Notes under the pieces: generated by a model
Told to the model about the DNA's origin: nothing
The model's input: only the letters and a program-made list of their open reading frames with translations
Database searches by the model: none
NCBI GenBank assembly: GCA_023267475.1
Contig: JAHFND010000006.1
Span: forward strand, 1 to 19,427
DNA length: 19,427 nt
Direction of reading: 5' to 3'
Source: a bacterium
GTDB taxonomy: Bacteria > Patescibacteriota > Minisyncoccia > Phycocordibacterales > UBA5272
Shown: positions 1-6,793 of the stretch, piece after piece
Position numbering within the stretch: position 1 is the stretch's first letter
How the letters are laid out: each line of letters opens with the position of its first letter
Position numbers and translations under genes: made by a program

Positions 1-325
1 AACGCACAGAAAGGCATCCTTCTTGTAATTCTGCAGTCTTTTTTGATCTTTTTGTAATCTTCGGGTTTATGAATACTAATGGTTTTGATTTTGCATCTTC
101 AGGATAAGCATTTGGAGATACGACAAATATTGATATAGGTAATGCTATCTGAGGTGCCGCTAGTGCTACACCGTCATTTTCTCTTGCTAATGCTTCGTGC
201 ATCTTTTTTATTATTTCTTTTAGGTGTGGAGAATTAAACTCATCTTTTGTGACGGGTCGAGCTTTCATTCGAAGAGGATTATCTTCTCTGTCATCTATTT
301 GAATGATTTTTCCTACTACTTTCAT
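1..325 (-). CDS. def: Peptide deformylase (3' end cut by window edge)
   Basis: The enzyme removes the formyl group from the N-terminal formyl-methionine of new proteins, acting at the ribosome exit. I translated 108 residues from the ATG at 325. Two of the three family motifs are visible: GVALAAPQI at residues 52-60 (the GxGLAAxQ motif) and EGCLSV at 102-107, whose Cys104 is a metal ligand. The third motif, HExxH, would lie beyond the left edge. The gene follows the PriA-like gene on the same strand after a 39-base gap; priA-def(-fmt) is a widespread bacterial order, so fmt may come next outside the window. A TGaTAAAGT extended -10 ends 6 bases before the ATG, so the gene may also be transcribed alone as a leaderless mRNA. 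No Shine-Dalgarno sequence is seen. Confidence 0.93.
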   Translation of the reverse strand, partial: MKVVGKIIQIDDREDNPLRMKARPVTKDEFNSPHLKEIIKKMHEALARENDGVALAAPQIALPISIFVVSPNAYPEDAKSKPLVFINPKITKRSKKTAELQEGCLSVR

Positions 326-331
326 TACGCT

Positions 332-340
332 ACTTTATCA
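332..340 (-). promoter_or_regulatory. Extended -10 of def
   Basis: On the minus strand TGaTAAAGT occupies 340-332, and six bases separate it from the def ATG. Transcription would start at or next to the ATG. No convincing -35 box is seen. Confidence 0.5.
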
Positions 341-364
341 CAAATAGTCAATAGTTACTAGCTT

Positions 365-2227
365 CTATATAAAGAAGTGTAGGGGGTTAATGAGTGGTCT
401 ACCATCATAGACAATTCTTTTTATACGTTCTCGTACTGTAGGATTATTTGCCCACTCCGTTTCTTTTATGTGAATAAATAGAAGTGTTACACCACGACCT
501 TGCTCAAACCACTCCACTACGTATGGTTCTAGTTCTTGTTCCATTCTGGTGCGCATGTTATCAGGCAAGTTATCAAAAGATGCTTTTATTACTGTGTAAT
601 AAGGTGGCAGTAAAAATTTTTCTCTTTCTTTTAATAAGTTATCGTAGACTTCTCTGAAGCTTGGTGATGTTAGTTGTTCTATTACTGGCATTTTCCTCAA
701 TCTGGTCTGGAGAATTAATTTCCCATTATGTTCAGAATTTACTGTTACTTTTTCTGCCATTTCTGTCACGAGGTTTAGTATTTTTTCATCTGTTCGATAT
801 TCAGGAAGAGAAAAAAGTGAATCAAGAGAAAGGATTATTATATCGTCACATTTTTGTACTACATTGTGTGCCATCTCAGTACCTATGAGAACTCCATACT
901 TAGAATCCATCCATTCTTTATAAACCTTCTTTACTTTTGCACGAGTATCAGTATGTTCTCCGTCTATTACGAATATTGGAATACCTAGACGTTTTAATTC
1001 TTCTTCTATTCCACCTGTTGCAATACCAAGTGTAGCCATTCTCCATCCTCCACAATGACGACATGAGAGAGTCGTGTCTTCATTTAGTTGTACTATATGT
1101 TCGCAACCATGACATACATAAGTGCGTATTCCTCCGATTTTATGAAGCACATAAGGACGATTACAATTCTGACAAGTAAATAAAGTTCCACAGTCAGAAC
1201 AAATAGTAGTAGGATACATTCCTTTTCTGTGTGCATATAAAAAATAATGTCCTTGTTTATCGATAGATGCTTGATGAAGTATTGCAAGTGCAGTACGAGA
1301 GAGATAAGGACTTGCACTCATATTTTCATCTATCATTGGAATTACAGAAATAGGTGCATCATTTCTAAATTGAAGTGGCATGACTTCGTGCGCGTCGCGC
1401 ATTTTATATTTCATATGTGCTCGTAATGTGAGCATGTGTGACCCAAGAAGTATTGGAATGTTTGCACCGTGAGCGAGCTGTTCTAATACGAATCGCATAT
1501 CATAACCTTCATCTCCGTGAGTATAGTAGTAGTGACTATGTTCACGTTCTAGAATTATTATTCCTAGATCATTACGGATGAGTGGAATAATAGAGGGGGT
1601 AGAAAGTATAAGCACAGGATGAGGATTATTTTTTATTTCTTCAAGTGATGTTTTATATTGTTTGTCAGTCAGTCCGCTGTGTAGTATAAAAACATAATCA
1701 TCTATTCCACGTGCTAGTTCATCACGCGCATATTCTATATCAGTAATGCTGGGGAAAAACATCACGAGAGACTTTTTCTTAGAAAAGTATTCACGGATAG
1801 TAGTTTTGTATCGAGTGATACGGTTCTCGTAACTTTGTTCTAGTAATAGAACTTCAAAACCTTTTCCTTCTTCTGGAATTTTAATAGGGGAGAGTAAGTC
1901 GAATGATTTTTCTGAAAGTAAATCGTATAAAATATTTCCAAGTGGTTGTATTAAGTATGATGATGTATAGCTAAGCGCATTCCATATTCGTGATGGAAGA
2001 AATTCTTTTGTTAATATCTTAGATATTTTTTTTAATCCAAATGATGCATGACGAAGTGATTGTCGCTCTTCTTTTGCTTCTTGAGAATCTAACACAAGTG
2101 CGCGACATATTCTGCGTTTTACTGTAATTTCTACTAAATCACCAGGGGTCACGTCATCTTTTGAGAAGTAAGAAAGTTCTTCGTATGGTATTCCGGAGGC
2201 CAGTGGTGCAACAGTTAGGACGCGCAT
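365..2227 (-). CDS. priA: PriA-like primosomal protein N' lacking helicase motifs
   Basis: PriA normally reloads the replicative helicase at stalled forks and is itself a superfamily 2 DNA helicase. This 620-residue protein keeps the PriA layout: an N-terminal 3'-end-binding-like region (about 1-115), a helicase-like lobe with HSGLTDKQ at 183-190, the conserved HRKGMYPTTICSDCG stretch (333-347), and zinc cysteines at 343, 346, 352, 355, 372, 375, 389 and 392. The Walker A loop GxTGSGKTE expected near 125-140 is absent (FEVLLLEQSYENRITRY stands there). The DEEH box reads EREH (227-230), and no QVAGRAGR-like motif VI is seen. It is therefore probably ATPase-dead, perhaps a structural primosome or DNA-binding factor. 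The start is backed by a -10 box nine bases upstream. It is 39 bases from def on the same strand and divergent from mreB. Confidence 0.85.
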   Translation of the reverse strand: MRVLTVAPLASGIPYEELSYFSKDDVTPGDLVEITVKRRICRALVLDSQEAKEERQSLRHASFGLKKISKILTKEFLPSRIWNALSYTSSYLIQPLGNILYDLLSEKSFDLLSPIKIPEEGKGFEVLLLEQSYENRITRYKTTIREYFSKKKSLVMFFPSITDIEYARDELARGIDDYVFILHSGLTDKQYKTSLEEIKNNPHPVLILSTPSIIPLIRNDLGIIILEREHSHYYYTHGDEGYDMRFVLEQLAHGANIPILLGSHMLTLRAHMKYKMRDAHEVMPLQFRNDAPISVIPMIDENMSASPYLSRTALAILHQASIDKQGHYFLYAHRKGMYPTTICSDCGTLFTCQNCNRPYVLHKIGGIRTYVCHGCEHIVQLNEDTTLSCRHCGGWRMATLGIATGGIEEELKRLGIPIFVIDGEHTDTRAKVKKVYKEWMDSKYGVLIGTEMAHNVVQKCDDIIILSLDSLFSLPEYRTDEKILNLVTEMAEKVTVNSEHNGKLILQTRLRKMPVIEQLTSPSFREVYDNLLKEREKFLLPPYYTVIKASFDNLPDNMRTRMEQELEPYVVEWFEQGRGVTLLFIHIKETEWANNPTVRERIKRIVYDGRPLINPLHFFI

Positions 2228-2236
2228 ATATATGTA

Positions 2237-2245
2237 AGTATATCA
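2237..2245 (-). promoter_or_regulatory. Extended -10 of the priA-like gene
   Basis: Minus strand TGaTATACT at 2245-2237; nine bases (2236-2228) separate it from the ATG at 2227. It predicts a leaderless or nearly leaderless mRNA. It is divergent from the mreB promoter in the same 113-base gap. Confidence 0.6.
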
Positions 2246-2322
2246 ATAAAGACAATCATCTGACACATAAGAAAAAGTCTTGTAAAATAAGGGTTTTTTG
2301 GTATGCAGGGGTGAAATAAATA

Positions 2323-2331
2323 TGCTATAAT
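2323..2331 (+). promoter_or_regulatory. Extended -10 of the first mreB
   Basis: TGcTATAAT is a perfect extended -10. It ends nine bases before the ATG at 2341, so the transcript should begin at or within a few bases of the start codon. No Shine-Dalgarno sequence fits in the gap. Confidence 0.7.
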
Positions 2332-2340
2332 GCGTCTATT

Positions 2341-3354
2341 ATGGGATTTTTCGTAAAGTCACTCGGTATTGATTTGGGTACAGCAAATACTCTTGTCTAT
2401 CTTCCTGGTAAAGGAGTTGTACTTGTTGAGCCATCAGTTGTAGCAGTTTCTGAGATTGATAATAAAATTATGGCAGTTGGAAATGAAGCAAAGGATATGA
2501 TTGGAAAAACTCCAGATTCAATTATTGCATATCGTCCGATGCGTGATGGAGTGATCGCAGATTACAGAGTTACAGAAGCGATGCTTCGTTACTATATAAA
2601 TAAAGCACTTGGTGGATTTAATTTATTTAAACCAGATGTGATGATTTCTGTTCCAGCAGGAGTTACTTCTACTGAACGACGTGCAGTTATCGAAGCAGCT
2701 CTAAAAGCAGGCGCACGAAACGCATATGTTGTGAAAGAGCCGATCCTTGCTGCGATAGGTGCAGGTATTCCTATTCATGAAGCACAAGGAAGAATGATAG
2801 TAGATATTGGTGGTGGTACTACTGATGTGGCTGTGATTTCACTTGGTGGAATTGTTTGTAGTACATCTGTTAAGTGTGCAGGAAATAAAGTCGATCAAGC
2901 AATTATTGATTACATAAAGAAGACATACAATCTCGCTATCGGAGATCAGACCGCAGAAGAAATAAAAATAAAAATTGGTTCTGCACTTCCAGTTGAGGAA
3001 GAATTATCAATGAAAGTAAAAGGAAGAGATTTCATTGCCGGACTTCCAAGAACTGTTGAGATTCGTACAAATGAAATCGTAAAAGCGATAGATAAAGAAT
3101 TAAGATTAATGATCAAGGCTATAAAAGATGTACTTCAAGAAACTCCACCAGAACTTGCGAGCGACATTATTGATAATGGAATCATTATGAGTGGTGGATC
3201 TTCAATGCTTCGTCATTTTCCTGATTTGGTAGAGCGTCGCACTGGTGTGAAAGCGGTTCTTGCAGAAGATGCATTTTATTGTGTGGCGAAAGGCACTGGA
3301 ATTGCACTTGAACATTTGGATACTTACAAGAGAAGTATTTTTGCTAAAAAATAA
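2341..3354 (+). CDS. mreB: Rod-shape actin homologue MreB, stand-alone copy
   Basis: MreB forms membrane-bound filaments that guide side-wall peptidoglycan synthesis. This 337-residue protein has the actin-fold motifs in order: phosphate-1 IDLGTANTLVY (10-20), the catalytic-glutamate region KEPILAAIG (132-140, with Glu133 where the T. maritima protein has Glu131), phosphate-2 DIGGGTTD (155-162) and the adenosine motif MSGGSS (283-288). The adenosine motif is usually GGG[AS], so one Gly is Ser here. The usual EP/DPLTxVAxG stretch reads EDAFYCVAKG (309-318). It is not next to mreC, unlike the second copy at 8538-9587, and is followed by a convergent unrecognised gene. An extended -10 nine bases upstream fixes the start. 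It is a clear MreB family member, but may be a specialised paralogue. Confidence 0.93.
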   Translation: MGFFVKSLGIDLGTANTLVYLPGKGVVLVEPSVVAVSEIDNKIMAVGNEAKDMIGKTPDSIIAYRPMRDGVIADYRVTEAMLRYYINKALGGFNLFKPDVMISVPAGVTSTERRAVIEAALKAGARNAYVVKEPILAAIGAGIPIHEAQGRMIVDIGGGTTDVAVISLGGIVCSTSVKCAGNKVDQAIIDYIKKTYNLAIGDQTAEEIKIKIGSALPVEEELSMKVKGRDFIAGLPRTVEIRTNEIVKAIDKELRLMIKAIKDVLQETPPELASDIIDNGIIMSGGSSMLRHFPDLVERRTGVKAVLAEDAFYCVAKGTGIALEHLDTYKRSIFAKK

Positions 3355-3358
3355 AACA

Positions 3359-3382
3359 GACGAGGCACTTGCGCGCCCCGTC
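3359..3382 (-). terminator. Hairpin terminator between convergent genes
   Basis: Arms GACGGGGC and GCCTCGTC on the minus strand pair with one A-C mismatch, and a T-rich tail (TGTTTTATTTTT) follows. It begins at the stop codon of the minus-strand gene at 3381-3866 and lies five bases after the mreB stop, so it may serve both. The T tract favours the minus-strand gene. Confidence 0.6.
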
Positions 3383-3866
3383 ATGAATGAACGATATCGA
3401 ACCTCCCGTCTCTTCGTTTTCTTGTCTTTATCTCTCTCCAGATGAGAACTTCATGCCCACGAAATTGAAGTGATGGATTTTCTCCGATACAAGCTCGAAG
3501 TATTGCCTCTATCTTTTTGTCTTCAATTTTTATTTCGGGGATAAATACCGGAAGAGAAATCCCAACAGTCGATACTTCTGGTGTGACTTTCCAAATACAT
3601 GGCGTGACTTCAATCGTCATGCTTTGTAAAGTCATCTTATCTTCTGGGTACTTATGAGTCCACGCATCACTTATATTTCCTGTTGTGATTTTTTTAAGCG
3701 CAGACATAACTGGTACCGATGAAGATATATCTTTAAATACATGATCGTACAGCTCTTTTGTCACGGAAATACTTGCACCGATAGAGCATTCTTTTCCAGC
3801 ACGTTGTCTCTCCGCGGCCTCGAATAGATCAAGGACAAGCCACGGACTGTAATGAAGCTTAGCCAT
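3381..3866 (-). CDS. Unrecognised 161-residue protein, GC-rich cassette 1
   Basis: No family is recognised. The reading frame is open to 3929, but I place the start at the ATG at 3866 because AAGGA lies seven bases upstream (3874-3878) and a -10-like TAGAAT at 3907-3902 would leave a leader of about 30 bases. The protein is soluble-looking, with no signal peptide or membrane segment, begins MAKLHYSPWLV and ends in a basic stretch (KTRKRRDGR, 147-155). One line of the gene (3781-3840) has 30/60 G+C, against 18-19/60 in core-gene lines. It points against both neighbours and has its own terminator. Its promoter lies between its start and the divergent clamp-loader promoter. Function cannot be given. 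Confidence 0.72.
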   Translation of the reverse strand: MAKLHYSPWLVLDLFEAAERQRAGKECSIGASISVTKELYDHVFKDISSSVPVMSALKKITTGNISDAWTHKYPEDKMTLQSMTIEVTPCIWKVTPEVSTVGISLPVFIPEIKIEDKKIEAILRACIGENPSLQFRGHEVLIWREIKTRKRRDGRFDIVHS

Positions 3867-3901
3867 GATCTTATCCTTATCGAGTGAAGGTCTAGTTTGA
3901 A

Positions 3902-3909
3902 ATTCTATA
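3902..3909 (-). promoter_or_regulatory. -10 of GC-rich cassette 1
   Basis: Minus strand TATAGAAT at 3909-3902; TAGAAT ends 35 bases before the ATG at 3866. This gives a leadered mRNA with a Shine-Dalgarno sequence, unlike the core genes. The call rests on the -10 alone. Confidence 0.4.
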
Positions 3910-3939
3910 CCTTTTTTAAAACAAAGCAATTTTACTATT

Positions 3940-3948
3940 TGTTATACT
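3940..3948 (+). promoter_or_regulatory. Extended -10 of the delta'-like gene
   Basis: TGtTATACT ends seven bases before the ATG at 3956, predicting a leaderless mRNA. Confidence 0.65.
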
Positions 3949-3955
3949 CCATAAT

Positions 3956-4609
3956 ATGAAGCTTTCTCTAATTCCTACACATCATGCTGTACTTTTGATT
4001 CATGAAAATCGTGAAGAGCTAAGTAATTCTTTGTGGGATGAATTGCAAAATATTTCTCCAGCACACAGATTTTTTAATCAAACAGTTTTAGATATTGATA
4101 CTGCAAGAAATATTATTACTTGGGCAAACACTCCATACAATGATGAAAAGATTGCACTAATCTCTTTCCATACAGCATCACTGCCTGCACAGAATGCAAT
4201 GCTAAAAGTAATAGAAGAACCACCAATCGGTGTGAGATTTATTTTACTTACTAGTAATAAAGAAAGTTTAATAGATACAGTTTTGTCTCGTGTGCAAGAG
4301 TTTAATAACGAAGAACAAAGAACGAAGAACGAAGAACCAGCATTAGAATTCTTAAGTACAAATTATAGTAATAGAATGAAGTTACCTTTCATTATTTCTT
4401 TACTAGCAAAGATGGATGAAGAAGGAAGAAAAGATAGAGAAGCTGTTAGAAACTTTATTCTTTCTTTGGTTGAAGTTTTGAGGAGTAAAAAAGTAGAATC
4501 AAAATATATTTTAGAGACTTTAGAAACTGCATCATTTGCATCGGACTCATCTGCTTCTGGGAAAGCGTTACTTGAATATCTTTCATTGTTACTTCCTGTT
4601 ACAAAGTGA
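3956..4609 (+). CDS. holB: DNA polymerase III delta'-like clamp-loader subunit, short
   Basis: It is probably the delta' subunit of the clamp loader, which opens and loads the sliding clamp. The best evidence is LPAQNAMLKVIEEPP at 76-90 (family pattern AxNALLKxLEEPP), followed by FILLTSN (95-101) and an LSRVQ stretch (110-114) that keeps the arginine of the SRC motif. At 217 residues it is much shorter than usual delta' (over 300). The P-loop region and zinc cysteines are not visible at the N-terminus, and the C-terminal collar region is brief. The gene ends in TGA, whose TG is also the TG of the next gene's extended -10. An AACGAAGAAC repeat (4307-4338) encodes a polar linker after the SRC-like motif. 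Other clamp-loader AAA+ relatives are possible. Confidence 0.72.
   Translation: MKLSLIPTHHAVLLIHENREELSNSLWDELQNISPAHRFFNQTVLDIDTARNIITWANTPYNDEKIALISFHTASLPAQNAMLKVIEEPPIGVRFILLTSNKESLIDTVLSRVQEFNNEEQRTKNEEPALEFLSTNYSNRMKLPFIISLLAKMDEEGRKDREAVRNFILSLVEVLRSKKVESKYILETLETASFASDSSASGKALLEYLSLLLPVTK
4307..4338 (+). repeat. Short direct repeat inside the delta'-like gene
   Basis: The 10-mer AACGAAGAAC occurs at 4307-4316 and 4321-4330, with AAAG between and a partial copy after. It encodes residues NNEEQRTKNEE (about 117-127). It looks like a slippage-type expansion making a polar linker. Confidence 0.6.
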
Positions 4610-4615
4610 TATAAT
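4607..4615 (+). promoter_or_regulatory. Extended -10 of frr
   Basis: TGaTATAAT overlaps the TGA stop codon of the preceding gene (4607-4609). It ends 18 bases before the frr ATG, so a short leader of about 11 bases without a Shine-Dalgarno sequence is predicted. Confidence 0.6.
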
Positions 4616-4633
4616 CACTATTACTTTAAATAT

Positions 4634-5188
4634 ATGGCATATAATTTTAATGAAGCAAATAATTCTATAGAAAAAATAATTGATTGGTTGAAAGGGGAAT
4701 ACCGTTCTATTCAAACTGGTCGCGCCACTCCACAAGTTTTAGATTTAGTACATATAGATATGTATGGAGCGCGCACTGCTATCGCGCACGCAGCGAGTAT
4801 TACTGTAGAAGATCCTAGGACTTTACGTGTAGCGCCTTGGGATAAAAGTGTTTTTGGTCAAATGGAGAAAGCGATAAATGATGCAGATCTAGGATTATCT
4901 GTTTCAACGGATGATCAAGGTTTACGTGTTCACTTCCCTGCACTTACTACAGAGACACGTGAGAAAATGGTGAAGCTTTTAAAAGATAGATTAGAAGATG
5001 CTCGTATAAAAGTACGTTCTGTTCGTGAAGAAACAAATAAAGATATAGACGCTCGTGCAAAGGAGGGGGAATATGGAGAAGATGAACAACATAAATACAG
5101 AGATGATTGTCAGAAGATGGTAGATAATGCAAATGCATCCCTAGAAGCTCTTTTTGAAAAGAAGCAAAAAGAAGTAATGGGAGAATAA
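4634..5188 (+). CDS. frr: Ribosome recycling factor
   Basis: It splits the post-termination ribosome together with elongation factor G. The 184-residue length matches the family (about 185). Family landmarks include the N-terminal helix with LKGEYRSIQTGRATPQVLD (about 19-37), the hinge and domain II with ITVEDPRTLRVAPWD (56-70), the FPALTTETREKMVK segment (about 101-114), and the C-terminal helical stretch with RSVREETNKDID. It sits after the clamp-loader gene and before an RseP homologue, in keeping with the common frr...rseP-proS order, with uppS, cdsA and dxr missing from between. The gene ends just before a hairpin terminator and overlaps the tail of a minus-strand frame by 48 bases. Confidence 0.95.
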   Translation: MAYNFNEANNSIEKIIDWLKGEYRSIQTGRATPQVLDLVHIDMYGARTAIAHAASITVEDPRTLRVAPWDKSVFGQMEKAINDADLGLSVSTDDQGLRVHFPALTTETREKMVKLLKDRLEDARIKVRSVREETNKDIDARAKEGEYGEDEQHKYRDDCQKMVDNANASLEALFEKKQKEVMGE

Positions 5189-5587
5189 AACAAAAAGCCC
5201 CGAATTACGGGGCTTTTGATTGAGCACGACTTCTGTGCCGTCGAGCTCTTTGAAGCATCTCGTCACTTCTTCGTCGAAATCATCCGGGATATTGAATGCG
5301 AACCCGACCACGTACAGATTATCCTTGTGATCGCATATCAGCTTTCTGCCGATTAGAATTGTTGTGACCGGAAGATAGCTGATGCATTCGTGTACCTTTT
5401 CCTTAGAAATTCTACTGGGCGATTTTTCAGAGATCACGAAGATGTCTTTTCCGTTGCCTTGGAAAAATTTACAGGTCATCGTGTCTATGGTTTTTTGTGC
5501 TCTTAGAATCGTTAGATTCTTAGTGTCTTGAGCTTGCACTATGGACGGTGTGATGAGTAATGCAAAGTACAGAAATATCCTAAGCAT
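5141..5587 (-). CDS. Unrecognised secreted protein, GC-rich cassette 2
   Basis: The 148-residue frame starts with a good signal peptide (MLRIFLYFALLITPSIVQA, residues 1-19, cleavage before QDT), so the product should be exported. The mature part has four cysteines (39, 68, 85, 111), enough for two disulfides. No family is recognised. AAGGAG lies six bases before the ATG (5594-5599), a clear Shine-Dalgarno sequence. One line of the gene (5281-5340) has 28/60 G+C. Oddly, the frame runs through the hairpin at 5193-5217 and ends inside frr; residues after about 123 (NQKPRNSGLFVLF...) are encoded by the hairpin and by antisense frr sequence. The original stop may have been lost, or transcription ends before a stop codon. 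The core up to about residue 122 is more trustworthy than the tail. Confidence 0.6.
   Translation of the reverse strand: MLRIFLYFALLITPSIVQAQDTKNLTILRAQKTIDTMTCKFFQGNGKDIFVISEKSPSRISKEKVHECISYLPVTTILIGRKLICDHKDNLYVVGFAFNIPDDFDEEVTRCFKELDGTEVVLNQKPRNSGLFVLFSHYFFLLLFKKSF
5193..5217. terminator. Bidirectional hairpin terminator after frr
   Basis: Perfect arms AAAAGCCCCG and CGGGGCTTTT (10 bp) with loop AATTA. On the plus strand it lies five bases after the frr stop; on the minus strand the T-rich run TTTTTGTTTTATT follows it, so it can end both transcripts. Confidence 0.8.
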
Positions 5588-5641
5588 GGGTTGCTCCTTT
5601 ATGGGAATATTTTAGATAGTACTCTACACCATTATCTCGTA

Positions 5642-5650
5642 TGTTACAAT
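5642..5650 (+). promoter_or_regulatory. Extended -10 of rseP
   Basis: TGtTACAAT ends eight bases before an ATG at 5659. It overlaps the more upstream in-frame ATG at 5641, which would then not be in the mRNA. This decides the start at 5659. Confidence 0.55.
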
Positions 5651-5658
5651 TGTCATTA

Positions 5659-6756
5659 ATGTCAGTATTTTCAATCTTCTTATTTTTAATAATTTTATTA
5701 GTTTTAGTTTTTGTTCACGAATTCGGACACTTCATAGTGGCGAAGTGGACAAATATGAGAGTAGATGAATTTGCTTTTGGATTTCCTCCAAAATTATTTT
5801 CTAAAAAAGTAGGAGAAACTACTTATACAATAAATTCTTTACCACTTGGAGGATTCGTTTCTATATGGGGAGAGAATGGTGAACCAAATGACGAGGCGAT
5901 TAAACATCCGAGAGCATTCGGGAATCGTCCGTGGTGGGCACAGCTAGCAGTTTTATTTGCGGGAGTGACTATGAATATGGTGTTAGCTCTTTTTATTTTT
6001 ATCGGTATTTCTTATGGAACAGTACATATAAGTACAAGTGATGAAATATATGGATCACGTGTGAAAAATCCCGTACTAGTCGTCGTCGATTCTATAAAAG
6101 AAAGTCCTGCGTATAAAGCGGGTATCGTTCCAGGTACTATTATCATGAAAGTAACAGCAGGTGGTGTTCAAGCAAATTTGACCACAGCTACATCACTTGT
6201 TTCTTTTATTGGTAGTCATCCAAATGATGCATTTAATATTACATACAAGAAGACAAATGGAGTAGTCGCTGATACTTCGGTGGCTTCAGTCTACGGAATT
6301 GTTCCAGATAAAAAGGCTATAGGCATTTCAGTCGACAGTGTAGGCACAATTAAGACGAGTATGTTGGAAGCTATAAAAATTGGAAGTAGACAAACCTATG
6401 ACATGACAGAAACTACATTAAGTGGTCTATGGTCTTTAGTTACATCACTTGGTAAGGGGCAGAATGTGCTGTCTTCTCTCTCTGGTCCTATAGGAATAGC
6501 AAAGATAGTTGGGGAGACTAGCAGTACAGGGATATCTTCCATATTAACTTTGGTCGCTGTGCTTTCTATTAACTTAGCAATATTTAATATATTGCCACTT
6601 CCAGCACTTGATGGAGGAAGAATAGTAGTAGTTTGTGTAGAGACTGTCATAAGAAGAAAAGTTCCACATAAATATTATTCATGGGTAAACGTAATGGGAT
6701 TTCTAGCTTTGATGATTCTTCTTGTCATAGTGACTATTCATGATGTTAGGGGTTAG
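5659..6756 (+). CDS. rseP: RseP-like site-2 protease (M50 family)
   Basis: It is an intramembrane zinc metalloprotease that cuts membrane-anchored regulators and signal-peptide remnants. Numbered from the upstream ATG at 5641, HEFGH lies at 26-30 in the first membrane helix (two zinc histidines and the catalytic Glu), a single PDZ-like domain at about 145-225 (GIVPGTIIMKV, then a variable part), and NILPLPALDGG at 316-326 near the C-terminus, whose Asp is the third zinc ligand. Membrane segments lie at about 7-30, 103-125, 298-320 and 350-366. E. coli RseP has two PDZ domains; one is usual in short forms. I choose the ATG at 5659 (365 residues) from the promoter spacing; 5641 would add six residues. 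proS follows after a 37-base gap. Confidence 0.9.
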   Translation: MSVFSIFLFLIILLVLVFVHEFGHFIVAKWTNMRVDEFAFGFPPKLFSKKVGETTYTINSLPLGGFVSIWGENGEPNDEAIKHPRAFGNRPWWAQLAVLFAGVTMNMVLALFIFIGISYGTVHISTSDEIYGSRVKNPVLVVVDSIKESPAYKAGIVPGTIIMKVTAGGVQANLTTATSLVSFIGSHPNDAFNITYKKTNGVVADTSVASVYGIVPDKKAIGISVDSVGTIKTSMLEAIKIGSRQTYDMTETTLSGLWSLVTSLGKGQNVLSSLSGPIGIAKIVGETSSTGISSILTLVAVLSINLAIFNILPLPALDGGRIVVVCVETVIRRKVPHKYYSWVNVMGFLALMILLVIVTIHDVRG

Positions 6757-6770
6757 TTTTATATTTAGTA

Positions 6771-6776
6771 TATAAT
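6771..6776 (+). promoter_or_regulatory. -10 of proS
   Basis: TATAAT ends 17 bases before the ATG at 6794. A second box, TACACT at 6781-6786, ends seven bases before the ATG and would give the leaderless spacing seen elsewhere. The two cannot be told apart by eye. Confidence 0.5.
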
Positions 6777-6793
6777 TTAGTACACTAAGATAC

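Noticed and set aside
2341..3354. First mreB as a pseudogene
   Set aside because: Full length, intact phosphate motifs and catalytic glutamate, and its own strong promoter.
4307..4338. Repeated AACGAAGAAC as a CRISPR or REP array
   Set aside because: Two and a part copies with a 4-base gap, inside a coding frame; it is a short slippage repeat.
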